12,339 bases of DNA from Bacillota bacterium (GCA_023416855.1 JAEZGU010000084.1:1-12339), one strand, 5' to 3'. Numbered from the stretch's first letter, positions 1 through 7,351 are shown. A program made the numbers and translations. Notes: a model not told the origin generated them from the letters alone.

Positions 1-868
1 AAATTGGTTCGATTAATATTGAAATATACCGAGAATTTTCCTTCCACTTTAACAGATATTGTTCATTTACAATATTAAAATCTTCTTCCTTAAATTGACC
101 TAAATTTATTGATTTTCTAACTTGCCAATCTATTAATGGTCGAAATGGTTCTACTAAATCACATACTAAAGACTTTCTCATATAAAATTGTTTATGTAAA
201 ACACCAACATATAAATCAAAACCGTATACATTCAATAGAGATTCAATAAAATTAAATAGAATTGTATATCCAATATCTAAAATACTATTAGTCATATCGA
301 ATTTTATTCGAGGTTTTCTTCCCTTCCAATTAACATTATCAAAAACTTGAGAGAAATAAGTTCTTGCAATAGATCCTTCAAAACCCATAATTTCGTTCAA
401 TTCGTTTATTTCCTCGTTCTTAAGTAATTTCATTGAATCATCAATTTTTTTTATAACTGTTTTTAATGAATCACTCTTTTTTCTTATTCTATTAAGACAA
501 TATCTTTGATTAGCAATTTTATTTATAATTATTTGTTTGCCTAGATTATTACCTTTAAACTCATATTGATGTCTATGTAGTAATGTATTACCTTCCATTG
601 GACAGCATAAAACTTCGTATACTTTTAATGAGTTTGTCATTAATATAATTCCAAAACCATACTTTTTTGCACGTTGCAATAAACCACTTGTTAATGTAAA
701 ATTTCCAACAACAAATAACACAAAAATCCTATAACATGTTGTTTGATATTTGATTTTTCCATCTTTATTTTTAACAACAATATTATCATTTGAATATGAA
801 ATTTTCTCACCATTATTTAAAAACACAAATATTATCTGCTTTTTTTCAAAATCATTTATATCTAACAT
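1..868 (-). CDS. cas1: CRISPR-associated endonuclease Cas1, type V-A-like (partial, C-terminus off left edge)
   Basis: Cas1 is the integrase of CRISPR adaptation; with Cas2 it inserts new spacers at the leader end of the array. I translated 289 codons of the minus strand from ATG 868; the frame is open to the window edge. The N-terminal beta domain (about residues 10-100) is followed by the helical catalytic domain. The metal-binding residues are visible: Glu164 in GFEGSIAR, His225 in GVLHKQFY, and Asp237/Glu240 in SLVCDLVEPFRP. The N-terminus (NDFEKKQIIF, NIVVKNKDG, FVVGNFTLTSGLL) and the WKGRKPRIK block match, from memory, the Cas1 type accompanying Cas12a in Francisella (the 'PREFRAN' family, about 330 residues), so roughly 40 residues are probably missing. 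The start overlaps the end of cas4 by 7 nt, so the two are translationally coupled. Cas1 identity is secure; the V-A subtype is inferred from remembered similarity. Confidence 0.93.
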   Translation of the reverse strand, partial: MLDINDFEKKQIIFVFLNNGEKISYSNDNIVVKNKDGKIKYQTTCYRIFVLFVVGNFTLTSGLLQRAKKYGFGIILMTNSLKVYEVLCCPMEGNTLLHRHQYEFKGNNLGKQIIINKIANQRYCLNRIRKKSDSLKTVIKKIDDSMKLLKNEEINELNEIMGFEGSIARTYFSQVFDNVNWKGRKPRIKFDMTNSILDIGYTILFNFIESLLNVYGFDLYVGVLHKQFYMRKSLVCDLVEPFRPLIDWQVRKSINLGQFKEEDFNIVNEQYLLKWKENSRYISILIEPI

Positions 869-1422
869 ATTTTTACCCTATCACATGCTGGTGCATAAAT
901 ACATCTACTACATTTTTTATCATTATCCTGATTAAATATATAAATATCAAAATTATTAATATTTTTAATTGTTTCAGTAAACTTTTCAAACATAATTTTA
1001 TTGTTTTCAGGTAATTCTATAGGATAAACTTTATTGTCATCTTTAGAGTAGAACCTTAATTGTTTTACTTCGTACCCCATTTCTCTTAAACACATACACT
1101 GTGCATATAATTGAAATATGTATCCATCATAAATATTTGTTATCTTCTTTTTCCGTTCTATTAACAAACCTTCATTATAATCAAAAATATCTATTTTCCC
1201 AATAATATTATATTTTTCACTATAAACACTTATCCCTTGCAAAATATTAGTTCTTGATGAGTATCTACCATTGTCTATTGCTTCATGTGCATATGTACCG
1301 TTAATTTGCTCTTCATTTTGATACATTATAGTATCAATTTGTCCATATAATTGATGGAAATAAATAGATGCAGGACAAAAGATAAAATCATTTAATGTAG
1401 AAATAGAAATTGCATTATCCAT
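862..1422 (-). CDS. cas4: CRISPR-associated exonuclease Cas4
   Basis: Cas4 is a RecB-like Fe-S nuclease that trims prespacers and helps select PAM-adjacent ends before Cas1-Cas2 integration. The 186-residue protein shows the family signature. Four cysteines can hold a 4Fe-4S cluster: Cys16 (FCPAS) and Cys171, Cys174 and Cys180 in the C-terminal KCSRC-x5-C motif. The nuclease residues are His46 (YAHEAID), Asp78 (GKIDIF), Glu89-x-Lys91 (IERKKK) and a QLYAQ motif near 104. I chose ATG 1422 because GGAG at 1429-1432 sits 6 nt upstream. An in-frame TTG at 1434 would add four residues but overlaps that ribosome binding site. It is the first gene of the operon, directly coupled to cas1. No strong sigma-70 promoter is obvious in 1423-1548; a weak TTTATG-17-GATAAT pair is the best candidate. 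Confidence 0.92.
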   Translation of the reverse strand: MDNAISISTLNDFIFCPASIYFHQLYGQIDTIMYQNEEQINGTYAHEAIDNGRYSSRTNILQGISVYSEKYNIIGKIDIFDYNEGLLIERKKKITNIYDGYIFQLYAQCMCLREMGYEVKQLRFYSKDDNKVYPIELPENNKIMFEKFTETIKNINNFDIYIFNQDNDKKCSRCIYAPACDRVKIC

Positions 1423-1548
1423 ATTATACTCCAATCACTATTTTTATTATCCTTGTCCCTATTATGTCCATAAATTAATAAAATATTTAAAAATTTCCAT
1501 ATGTTTTTTGTATTAATATAATGCCTAATTATAAACTACTCATATAAT

Positions 1549-1580
1549 TAAAAAAATTTGCTCAAACATTAAGCAAATTC
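1549..1580 (-). terminator. Rho-independent terminator of the HD/rluA/ybaK/trmB run
   Basis: A perfect 8-bp stem (AATTTGCT at 1555-1562 with AGCAAATT at 1572-1579) and a 9-nt loop are followed, on the minus strand, by an uninterrupted T run (the A run at 1550-1556). It lies about 45 nt past the HD gene stop and would insulate the cas operon from the housekeeping genes upstream. Confidence 0.75.
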
Positions 1581-1624
1581 TTTAATTAGTTATATTATAG
1601 GATGTATCATAACTTATATCTAAC

Positions 1625-2284
1625 CTACAACAACTCCACACCATTAATTACTAACTTAAATCTCAATTTCAGAAATTCGGCAGCTCTACGACATAGTAGC
1701 ATTCTACCTAAGAATATTTCAAAATAATCCATTACTTTAAATGTTGAGGTATCTATTTTTAATTCTAATATAGCATAGTTACATTCTGTATCTATAATAA
1801 GGTTAGAAGATTCTACAGAATAATTAACTCTGTCATGGATATCAAATGTTGATGTAACTTTATTTCTTACTCTTGTTCTTCTTACGTCACTTTTGTCCGC
1901 AAGAATTAGTGCGGCTGCAACAGCATTAACTGGTGTAGCTGTAGCTTCATCATGGTTGCCGATTGCTGAAATGATAGTAGCTATTTCTTCTACGTCCATA
2001 CCCATTTTGTCTAATATACGAAAAGCCATTATTGCACTGCTTTGTGCATGGTCAATGCGGTTTACAACATTACCAATATCATGCATAAAACCTGCAATCT
2101 GTGCTAATTCAGCGGTCCTATCATAATAACCTAATTCTTTAAGTATGTCATATGCTTGATTTGCTACCTTGCCTACGTGAGCAAAGGAATGCTCAGTATA
2201 ACCTAACTCATTTAATGAATCATCCGCTTTTGCTATGTATGTTTGTATTTCTTTATTGTTTTTTATATCTTGAAATGTTATCAT
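1625..2284 (-). CDS. HD-domain phosphohydrolase
   Basis: A 219-residue soluble protein of the metal-dependent HD superfamily. Candidate metal ligands are His36, the His68-Asp69 pair in GFMHDIGN, His79, His111-Asp112 in IGNHDEA and Asp130 in LADKSD; this spacing fits stand-alone bacterial HD phosphohydrolases. The C-terminal third (about 150-219) has no motif I recognise. The start is ATG 2284 with AGAGGTG about 5 nt upstream. It is the last gene of the five-gene minus-strand run, 40 nt after the pseudouridine synthase, and ends before a terminator. Substrate is unknown; nucleotides or another phosphate ester are typical of the superfamily. Although it lies next to cas4, the terminator and the spacing place it with the housekeeping genes. 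Confidence 0.85.
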   Translation of the reverse strand: MITFQDIKNNKEIQTYIAKADDSLNELGYTEHSFAHVGKVANQAYDILKELGYYDRTAELAQIAGFMHDIGNVVNRIDHAQSSAIMAFRILDKMGMDVEEIATIISAIGNHDEATATPVNAVAAALILADKSDVRRTRVRNKVTSTFDIHDRVNYSVESSNLIIDTECNYAILELKIDTSTFKVMDYFEIFLGRMLLCRRAAEFLKLRFKLVINGVELL

Positions 2285-2324
2285 GTTTCACCTCTTGTTG
2301 GTTTACATAAGTAATATTTATGTT

Positions 2325-3014
2325 TTATGGGTGTTCCGTTTCAAATAGTGTAAAAGGATAGCTGTTTGGATTTGATTTAAATTCCATGTATTCCTTTGTT
2401 TTTGGATGCTTGAACCCAAATTTATATGACCATAGCGCTATTTGAGTAAATTCTTTTTTCTTTACAAACACTTTATTATATTTATTGTCACCCCATATTG
2501 GTATACCCGCATTTGATAGCTGTAATCGTATTTGATGGTGTCTGCCTGTATATAGTTTTACTCTCAACAAGGAAAGAAACCCATATTCGTCTGTCTCAAC
2601 GATTTCAACGACTTCATAATGTAGTTTGGCAAGCTTTGCAAGTTTATCATCTGAAGATGTTATTTTAGACATATTAATTGTTTTGAGCTTTTTCATATAA
2701 TCTTCTAAAGTTGCTTCTTTGTTCTCTAACTTTCCACAAACTACTGTCATATACTCTTTTTCTGTTTCTCTTGACTGTACCTGTTTAGATAATTCCTTAT
2801 TTGCAAATTCTGTCTTTGCAAAAACAATTATCCCACCAACAGGTCTATCCAACCGATGTATCAATCCTAAGTATGAATTTTCTCCCTTAGAAACTAAATA
2901 CTTAGATACTTGTGACATTAAATCTTCGTCGTTTGTTTTATCGCTTTGTGATGGTATGCCCTGTGGCTTAATTAAACAAAGAACATGTTTGTCTTCGTAT
3001 AATATGTTATTCAT
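2325..3014 (-). CDS. RluA-family RNA pseudouridine synthase
   Basis: This enzyme isomerises uridine to pseudouridine in rRNA or tRNA. The 229-residue protein begins directly with the catalytic domain (ILYEDKHVLCLIKPQGIPS). Asp56 in HRLDRPVGG is the nucleophile, and LYTGRHHQIRLQL with GIPIWGDNKY are the conserved C-terminal motifs of the RluA/RluD group. There is no N-terminal S4 RNA-binding domain, so it resembles the short forms common in Firmicutes. The start is ATG 3014 with GGAG about 5 nt upstream. It follows ybaK by 51 nt; a small hairpin (CACTC/GAGTG around 3037-3054) in that gap is too weak to call a terminator. The specific RNA target cannot be assigned. Confidence 0.92.
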   Translation of the reverse strand: MNNILYEDKHVLCLIKPQGIPSQSDKTNDEDLMSQVSKYLVSKGENSYLGLIHRLDRPVGGIIVFAKTEFANKELSKQVQSRETEKEYMTVVCGKLENKEATLEDYMKKLKTINMSKITSSDDKLAKLAKLHYEVVEIVETDEYGFLSLLRVKLYTGRHHQIRLQLSNAGIPIWGDNKYNKVFVKKKEFTQIALWSYKFGFKHPKTKEYMEFKSNPNSYPFTLFETEHP

Positions 3015-3065
3015 ATATTCTCCTGCGGTATGGGAACACTCTTTTTAAGGAGTGCACCATATATG

Positions 3066-3542
3066 TTATATTAAATCTGAGTATTGAGCGTTTATTGCTT
3101 TAATTAAATCATCTGGTTTTATTTTTATTTGTGCACCCACAACACCTGCACTTACAAATATTGTTTCGTGTAATAATGCTGATTCATCAATAAAAGTTTT
3201 ATATTGTTTTTTCATACCTATTGGTGAGCATCCACCCCTTATGTATCCTGTATGCTTGGTTAATTCTTTAAGGTGTAGCATTTCTATGTTTTTTTCTGAA
3301 GATGCTTTTGCTGCTTTTTTTAAATCTAATTCATATTCTACAGGGATACAAAATACATAGAGTTCTTTGCTGTGACCAACTGCTACCAATGTTTTAAATA
3401 CTGTTTCGGGATTTTGTCCAGTTTTGTGTGCTACAGATACCCCATCAATATGACCGTCTTCTGTATCATAAAGTATATAATCGTATTCAATATTTATCGT
3501 TTCAAGAATTCTCATAGCATTAGTTTTATTAAACTTTTTCAA
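3066..3542 (-). CDS. ybaK: Cys-tRNA(Pro)/Cys-tRNA(Cys) deacylase, YbaK/EbsC family
   Basis: YbaK removes cysteine wrongly loaded on tRNA(Pro) by prolyl-tRNA synthetase, a trans-editing step in translation quality control. The 158-residue protein covers the whole YbaK domain. It has Lys50 in VFKTLV (the conserved essential lysine), the central GYIRGGCSPIGMKK loop and the C-terminal FVSAGVVGAQIKI strand region. The start appears to be TTG 3542, because AGAGGTG lies about 5 nt upstream. The next in-frame ATG (residue 10) would cut into the conserved N-terminus and lacks a comparable ribosome binding site. It begins only 12 nt after the DUF1294 gene, consistent with one transcript. Confidence 0.93.
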   Translation of the reverse strand: MKKFNKTNAMRILETINIEYDYILYDTEDGHIDGVSVAHKTGQNPETVFKTLVAVGHSKELYVFCIPVEYELDLKKAAKASSEKNIEMLHLKELTKHTGYIRGGCSPIGMKKQYKTFIDESALLHETIFVSAGVVGAQIKIKPDDLIKAINAQYSDLI

Positions 3543-3554
3543 AATATCACCTCT

Positions 3555-3833
3555 TTACACCAACATCTCTAAAAGCTTATACAATATAAACAAATTTATA
3601 AAAAGTGCAATAGCTGTTATTGTTATAAAATCAAGTTTTTTGGTTTTATGGCGAAATATCAACATAGCAGCTATACTTCCAAAGACTCCACCCATATAGC
3701 TTAATGTATGAAGTGTTTTTTCTTGAATTCTCCACTTATCTCTCTTGGATTTTTGCTTATCCATAAAAAACACAATAAATGATGCTAAGTTTATAATCAC
3801 AAAATATATTGATATAATTAATAACTTGTTCAT
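3555..3833 (-). CDS. DUF1294 family small membrane protein
   Basis: A 92-residue integral membrane protein. A hydrophobic N-terminal helix (about 4-24) is followed by a basic loop with the family signature DKQKSKRDKWRIQEKTLH. Then comes a glycine-rich membrane segment (YMGGVFGSIAAMLIF), the conserved RHKTKK motif and a C-terminal helix (about 69-90). These are the hallmarks of DUF1294; its function is not known. The ATG overlaps the trmB stop by 4 nt (ATGA), indicating translational coupling. The family normally has this size, so the gene looks complete. Confidence 0.88.
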   Translation of the reverse strand: MNKLLIISIYFVIINLASFIVFFMDKQKSKRDKWRIQEKTLHTLSYMGGVFGSIAAMLIFRHKTKKLDFITITAIALFINLFILYKLLEMLV

Positions 3834-4468
3834 GGGCGCCTCACTATAAGTTTGTTTATTTTCTTACCTTCACTTACAAAACGCTCTTCATATTCTGTCA
3901 TAACATTATCTTCTACATAAGGACTATTATGAAGATCTCTTGTTAACATTATAAATTCCCAACCGTCTTCCTTAAATTGTTCTACCGAATATTCAAATAA
4001 ATCATCATTATCTGTTTTCATATGTATTTCACCGTTATCAGATAATACAATTTTATAAACATTCAAAAAATTTTTATGTGTTAATCTTCTTTTATAATGT
4101 GATGGTTTAGGCCAAGGGTCTGAAAAATTTAGGTAAATTCTTTGTATTGTCTTGGGCTCAAAAACATCCTTTAATATATCGCCGTTTGAATAAACTATAA
4201 AATAATTATCCGGATCATTTTCAAACATTGATTTTGCACATCTATATGCAACCTTCACGCTTTTTTCAAATCCAAAATGATTTATATTCGGGTTTTTTAG
4301 TGCTGTTTCTCTAATAAATTTACCTTTTCCACATCCTAATTCTACATGAATTGGATTAGAATTATTGAAAGCTTCATTTAATTTATATCCGGTTTTTTCG
4401 GGTTCAGTAATTGTTTTCTCATGTTGCTGTAAATATTGGTACTGACCCGGTATATATCTTAATCTCAT
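3830..4468 (-). CDS. trmB: tRNA (guanine-N7-)-methyltransferase
   Basis: TrmB uses S-adenosylmethionine to form N7-methylguanosine at position 46 of tRNA. The 212-residue protein shows the SAM-binding motif VELGCGKGKF (about 42-51), the family-diagnostic NFSDPWPKPSHYKRRL segment and the TDNDDLFEYS motif; length is normal for the family (about 210-240). The start is ATG 4468 with AAGGAG 7-8 nt upstream. It is the first gene of a five-gene minus-strand run, with a candidate promoter at 4497-4525, and overlaps the DUF1294 gene by 4 nt. Confidence 0.96.
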   Translation of the reverse strand: MRLRYIPGQYQYLQQHEKTITEPEKTGYKLNEAFNNSNPIHVELGCGKGKFIRETALKNPNINHFGFEKSVKVAYRCAKSMFENDPDNYFIVYSNGDILKDVFEPKTIQRIYLNFSDPWPKPSHYKRRLTHKNFLNVYKIVLSDNGEIHMKTDNDDLFEYSVEQFKEDGWEFIMLTRDLHNSPYVEDNVMTEYEERFVSEGKKINKLIVRRP

Positions 4469-4496
4469 GGTGTTTCTCCTTTGTAATGTTATTAAA

Positions 4497-4525
4497 ATTC
4501 TACATTATTTCACAACAATAAACAA
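4497..4525 (-). promoter_or_regulatory. Candidate promoter of the trmB run
   Basis: Minus-strand TTGTTT (4520-4525) and TAGAAT (4497-4502) are separated by 17 nt, about 30 nt upstream of the trmB start. The region is AT-rich, so chance matches are likely. Confidence 0.4.
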
Positions 4526-4550
4526 TGATAATTTTGTCATTAAGTATTTG

Positions 4551-4579
4551 TTGCATAATTTTTCTAAACAAAGTAAAAT
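4551..4579 (+). promoter_or_regulatory. Candidate promoter of the UPF0316 gene
   Basis: TTGCAT (4551-4556) and TAAAAT (4574-4579) are spaced 17 nt apart, about 30 nt before the ATG. An alternative TTGTCA-16-TAATTT pair lies slightly upstream. It is divergent from the trmB promoter. Confidence 0.4.
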
Positions 4580-4608
4580 ATACATAATAAAATTTAAGAG
4601 GTGTAATT

Positions 4609-5145
4609 ATGGATTTTTTAATGAATTTGCATGGTCCTATTCTATATATAATTATATTTTGTGCCAAAATTATAGAAGTATCAATTGCAACTATCAGGTT
4701 AGTTTATATTAATAAAGGTGAAAAGGTCGTTGGAGCTATATTAGCCTTTATAGAAATACTGATATGGCTTATAGTTGTTAGCTCTGTTTTAAATAATATT
4801 ACAGAAGATCCTATCAAGGTTATAATTTACGCTGTAGCATTTTCACTTGGTAATTATATAGGAATTACAATTGAATCAAAAATTGCTGTTGGATTGGCTT
4901 CCATTCAAGTTGTGGTTAATTATGATGAGGGAGAAATGTTAGCTGAAATATTGAGAGATGAAAGCTATGGTGTTACCATAATCGATGGCAGAGGCAAGGG
5001 TGACAGCAAAAAATCACTATTGTTCATTCAGTTAAAGAGAAAGAAAATTCCTGATGCAGTAAGTCTAATTAAACGTACTACACCGAACGCTTATATTACA
5101 GTTAATGATATAAAATCTATGTTAGGTGGATTTATAAAAAAATAA
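4609..5145 (+). CDS. UPF0316 / DUF2179 family membrane protein
   Basis: A 178-residue protein with three predicted membrane helices (about 10-33, 40-61 and 68-88), then a soluble C-terminal domain of the DUF2179 type (about 95-175). The N-terminal FCAKIIEVSIATIRLVYI stretch, the FSLGNYIGITIE segment and the YGVTIIDGRGKGDSKK loop are characteristic of the UPF0316 family. No biochemical function is assigned; the C-terminal domain is thought to be a small-ligand-binding or regulatory fold. The start is ATG 4609 with AAGAGGTG 6 nt upstream. It is a single-gene unit on the plus strand, divergent from trmB and convergent with the reductase, ending at a shared palindromic terminator. Confidence 0.88.
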   Translation: MDFLMNLHGPILYIIIFCAKIIEVSIATIRLVYINKGEKVVGAILAFIEILIWLIVVSSVLNNITEDPIKVIIYAVAFSLGNYIGITIESKIAVGLASIQVVVNYDEGEMLAEILRDESYGVTIIDGRGKGDSKKSLLFIQLKRKKIPDAVSLIKRTTPNAYITVNDIKSMLGGFIKK

Positions 5146-5159
5146 ATTTAAACAAAATA

Positions 5160-5193
5160 AAATACTGTTACTCAATATTGAGTAACAGTATTT
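5160..5193. terminator. Bidirectional terminator, 34-bp perfect palindrome
   Basis: A perfect 17+17 inverted repeat centred between 5176 and 5177 sits between two convergent genes, 14 nt after each stop. On the minus strand it is followed by a T-rich tail (TTTATTTTGTTT), a good terminator for the reductase gene. On the plus strand the tail is only TTT, so termination there is probably weaker. Confidence 0.8.
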
Positions 5194-5206
5194 CCATATT
5201 TGGAGG

Positions 5207-7141
5207 TTATCTACCTAATGCTGCTGATTCTCCTGCAATTCGACCAAACACTGTTATGTCAGCTAATGCATTTCCACCAAGTCTATTGCTACCGTGGATT
5301 CCACCTGTTACTTCCCCTGCAGCATAAAGACCTTTTATAATTTGACCGTTAACATCTACTACTTGTGAATGTTCATTTATTTCCACTCCACCCATTGTAT
5401 GGTGAACTGTAGGTACTCTTGCTCCAGCATAGAATGGTGCAGTATCTATTTTGTCAGCAAACAATGTTCTGCCAAATTCATCTTTTACTTTTCCATCAAC
5501 TGCTTCATTAAATGTATTTACTGCTTGAACTAAATTATTTGCATCTACACCGATTAATTCTGCTAATTCTTCAAGGGTATCTGCTTTAAATGCTCTTTTA
5601 GCTTCAACTAAATCATCTATTGTTTCATTAAAGTTATTTTTTGTATCACCTGTTGGATAAGAATGTTTGTCAAGGATTACCCACATATATGAATCTGTTT
5701 GTTCCATTAATGCTTTGGTCATTACGTCTCTACGAGCTCCCTCGTCAACAAATCTGTTTCCTTCTTTATTAACAAATATACGGTTCTGAACACCTTGTTC
5801 AATATTTCCACTTAAACTACCTGTTTCTGGATCTCCCATAGGTAGAAGCTGAATTTGTTCCATTCCAACTACTGAAGCATTAACTTCTTGTGACATCGCA
5901 ATTCCGTCACCTGTTGCGCCCGGATGATTTGTTGTCTTAATGTCCTTAAGTGATGGCCACAATGTATTGTATTGCTCTCTCATTTCTACATTTGCACCAA
6001 AACCACCTGTTGCTAATACAACACCTTTATTTGCATGAAGTGTTATTTTTGCTCCATTTGATTCAGCATTTACCCCTTTAACTACTCCATTTTCAACTAT
6101 AAAGCTATTAGCTTTAGTATCAAGTAATAATTCAATTCCTGAGCTGTTCTTTTCTATATATTCTGTATAAGTTTCAATATATCCTGTTCCTAATGGTTTT
6201 TCTGGTTTATGTGCTCTTGACCACAATCCACCAAGTACTGTAAATACATGATCAGTAAATTTCATTCCAAGCTCTTCAAGCCATTCAACTGAAGGAAGCG
6301 TATTTTCAGCAAGAATGCTTACAAGCTTTGTATTTCCAAGTTTATCTCCACCATTATATGTTTGAAGCTTGTGTACTGTTGGTGAATCAAATAAATGAGT
6401 TTTGCCTGATGCTTTATATTCTTCCCATTCTTTTTTAAGTGTTTCTTGCCATTGTTTAACTTCAGGATCAGTTTGCTCTGCACTTATTAATCCTTCAATT
6501 GTTTCTTTTTCTAAATCTGTCATTGGTAATAAAGCTTGTCTCTTTTGATCTGCCGCATTGTAAGCTGCACCAGAAATAATTGTATTTCCACCTACTCTAG
6601 GCATCTTTTCAATAACTATTACAGATGCACCATTTTGGTGAGCTGTAACTGCAGCTGCAAGACCTGCTCCACCAGCACCTATTACAATAACATCAGCTGT
6701 TTTTTCAGCATCTTCAGTTTTACTATTATCTGAAATAGACTTAGCTTTTAATGCTGCTATATCTGCTCCAGCTTTTTCAAGTGCAGCTGTAACAGCTGCT
6801 ATAATACCATTACTGGAAACTGTTGCACCTGCTACTATTGGAGCGTCTAAAGATGTATTCTCTTGTATTTGTTGTACTATTTTTTCAATTGCTTTGTCTC
6901 CAAGACCAGCAGTTTCAGTTTGTTCAACTTTAATGTCTGTTATCTCTGTTTCAGATACTGTTACTTTTACCTTTATTGGTCCATGAAAGCCAGTTGCTTC
7001 CCCCTCATATGTACCTGGTGTGAAAACTTTGTCAATTACGTCGTTGTTTGCAGGTTTTTCGTTCACATTTCCAGCGCATGCTGTCATGCTAAACACCAAT
7101 GCAAAAACCAAAATAACACTAATTACTTTTTTAAATTTCAT
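5207..7141 (-). CDS. Extracellular fumarate-reductase-type flavoprotein (lipoprotein, FMN-binding + FAD domains)
   Basis: A flavoprotein predicted to reduce fumarate or a closely related unsaturated acid outside the cell. The start is ATG 7141, with GGAGG 6 nt upstream; an in-frame upstream ATG at 7165 lacks this site and would precede the signal peptide. The 644-residue protein has a lipoprotein signal (basic MKFKK, hydrophobic core, lipobox MTAC with Cys22). An FMN-binding domain follows (about 40-122), with the flavinylation motif AGAT at 104-107 (candidate acceptor Thr107). The FAD domain has GAGGAG (155-160) and Glu178. Active-site residues align with soluble fumarate reductases: His406, Met416 and Glu419 (TNHPGATGDGIAM), Arg471 (ARRDV), the HHTMGGVEIN histidine and the Arg in HGSNRLGGNA. 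No heme motif is present. The divergent TetR gene and tandem operators suggest substrate-responsive control. Fumarate is the likeliest substrate, but it is not proven. Confidence 0.92.
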   Translation of the reverse strand: MKFKKVISVILVFALVFSMTACAGNVNEKPANNDVIDKVFTPGTYEGEATGFHGPIKVKVTVSETEITDIKVEQTETAGLGDKAIEKIVQQIQENTSLDAPIVAGATVSSNGIIAAVTAALEKAGADIAALKAKSISDNSKTEDAEKTADVIVIGAGGAGLAAAVTAHQNGASVIVIEKMPRVGGNTIISGAAYNAADQKRQALLPMTDLEKETIEGLISAEQTDPEVKQWQETLKKEWEEYKASGKTHLFDSPTVHKLQTYNGGDKLGNTKLVSILAENTLPSVEWLEELGMKFTDHVFTVLGGLWSRAHKPEKPLGTGYIETYTEYIEKNSSGIELLLDTKANSFIVENGVVKGVNAESNGAKITLHANKGVVLATGGFGANVEMREQYNTLWPSLKDIKTTNHPGATGDGIAMSQEVNASVVGMEQIQLLPMGDPETGSLSGNIEQGVQNRIFVNKEGNRFVDEGARRDVMTKALMEQTDSYMWVILDKHSYPTGDTKNNFNETIDDLVEAKRAFKADTLEELAELIGVDANNLVQAVNTFNEAVDGKVKDEFGRTLFADKIDTAPFYAGARVPTVHHTMGGVEINEHSQVVDVNGQIIKGLYAAGEVTGGIHGSNRLGGNALADITVFGRIAGESAALGR

Positions 7142-7170
7142 TGTTATCCTCCAATCATAAATCATTTGAG

Positions 7171-7182
7171 TGAATTAGTTCA
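7171..7182. promoter_or_regulatory. Operator-like inverted repeat 1
   Basis: TGAATTAGTTCA: TGAA/TTCA arms around a 4-nt spacer, extendable to AGTGAA/TTCACT at 7169-7184. It lies just downstream of the expected reductase transcription start and pairs with a near-identical copy 13 bp away. It is a plausible TetR-family binding site. Confidence 0.6.
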
Positions 7183-7183
7183 C

Positions 7184-7195
7184 TGAATAAGTTCA
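7184..7195. promoter_or_regulatory. Operator-like inverted repeat 2
   Basis: TGAATAAGTTCA differs from the neighbouring copy at one base (T to A) and starts exactly 13 bp from it. It touches the -10 box of the reductase promoter and covers the likely start site, so a bound repressor would block transcription. Confidence 0.6.
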
Positions 7196-7223
7196 TTATA
7201 AATCATAGTTTGTTAAATATCAA
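7195..7223 (-). promoter_or_regulatory. Promoter of the reductase gene
   Basis: Minus-strand TTGATA (7218-7223) and a consensus TATAAT (7195-7200) are spaced exactly 17 nt. This is about 54 nt upstream of the ATG, which also leaves room for the two operators in the 5' untranslated region. Confidence 0.75.
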
Positions 7224-7250
7224 GCAATATTTTGTAAAATTTTTTTTATT

Positions 7251-7278
7251 TTGCTAATTTCGCTAAATATGTTATAAT
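7251..7278 (+). promoter_or_regulatory. Promoter of the tetR gene
   Basis: TTGCTA (7251-7256), a 16-nt spacer and a consensus TATAAT (7273-7278). It predicts a leader of about 65 nt before the TTG start. It is more than 50 bp from the tandem operators, so autoregulation through those sites is not obvious. Confidence 0.65.
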
Positions 7279-7351
7279 ATAGACTGTTATTTATAAGAAA
7301 TAATAATCATAATAAAATTACACTAACCTATATAACAGTGAGGTACATAAA

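Noticed and set aside
750..1014. Plus-strand open frames across the cas4/cas1 junction
   Set aside because: They are antisense shadows of two well-supported coding genes, with low-complexity composition and no ribosome binding sites.
1..1624. CRISPR array or Cas12a-type repeat remnants near the cas genes
   Set aside because: I looked for spaced repeats and for the GTAGAT-type repeat end around cas4/cas1 and saw none; the array, if present, is outside the window.
1625..2284. HD-domain protein as a Cas3''-like nuclease belonging to the CRISPR locus
   Set aside because: It has the compact stand-alone phosphohydrolase pattern, is the end of the trmB run, and is cut off from cas4 by a terminator.
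3037..3054. Small hairpin between ybaK and the pseudouridine synthase gene as a terminator
   Set aside because: The stem is only about 5 strong pairs with no T run following it on the minus strand; the genes are otherwise spaced as one transcript.
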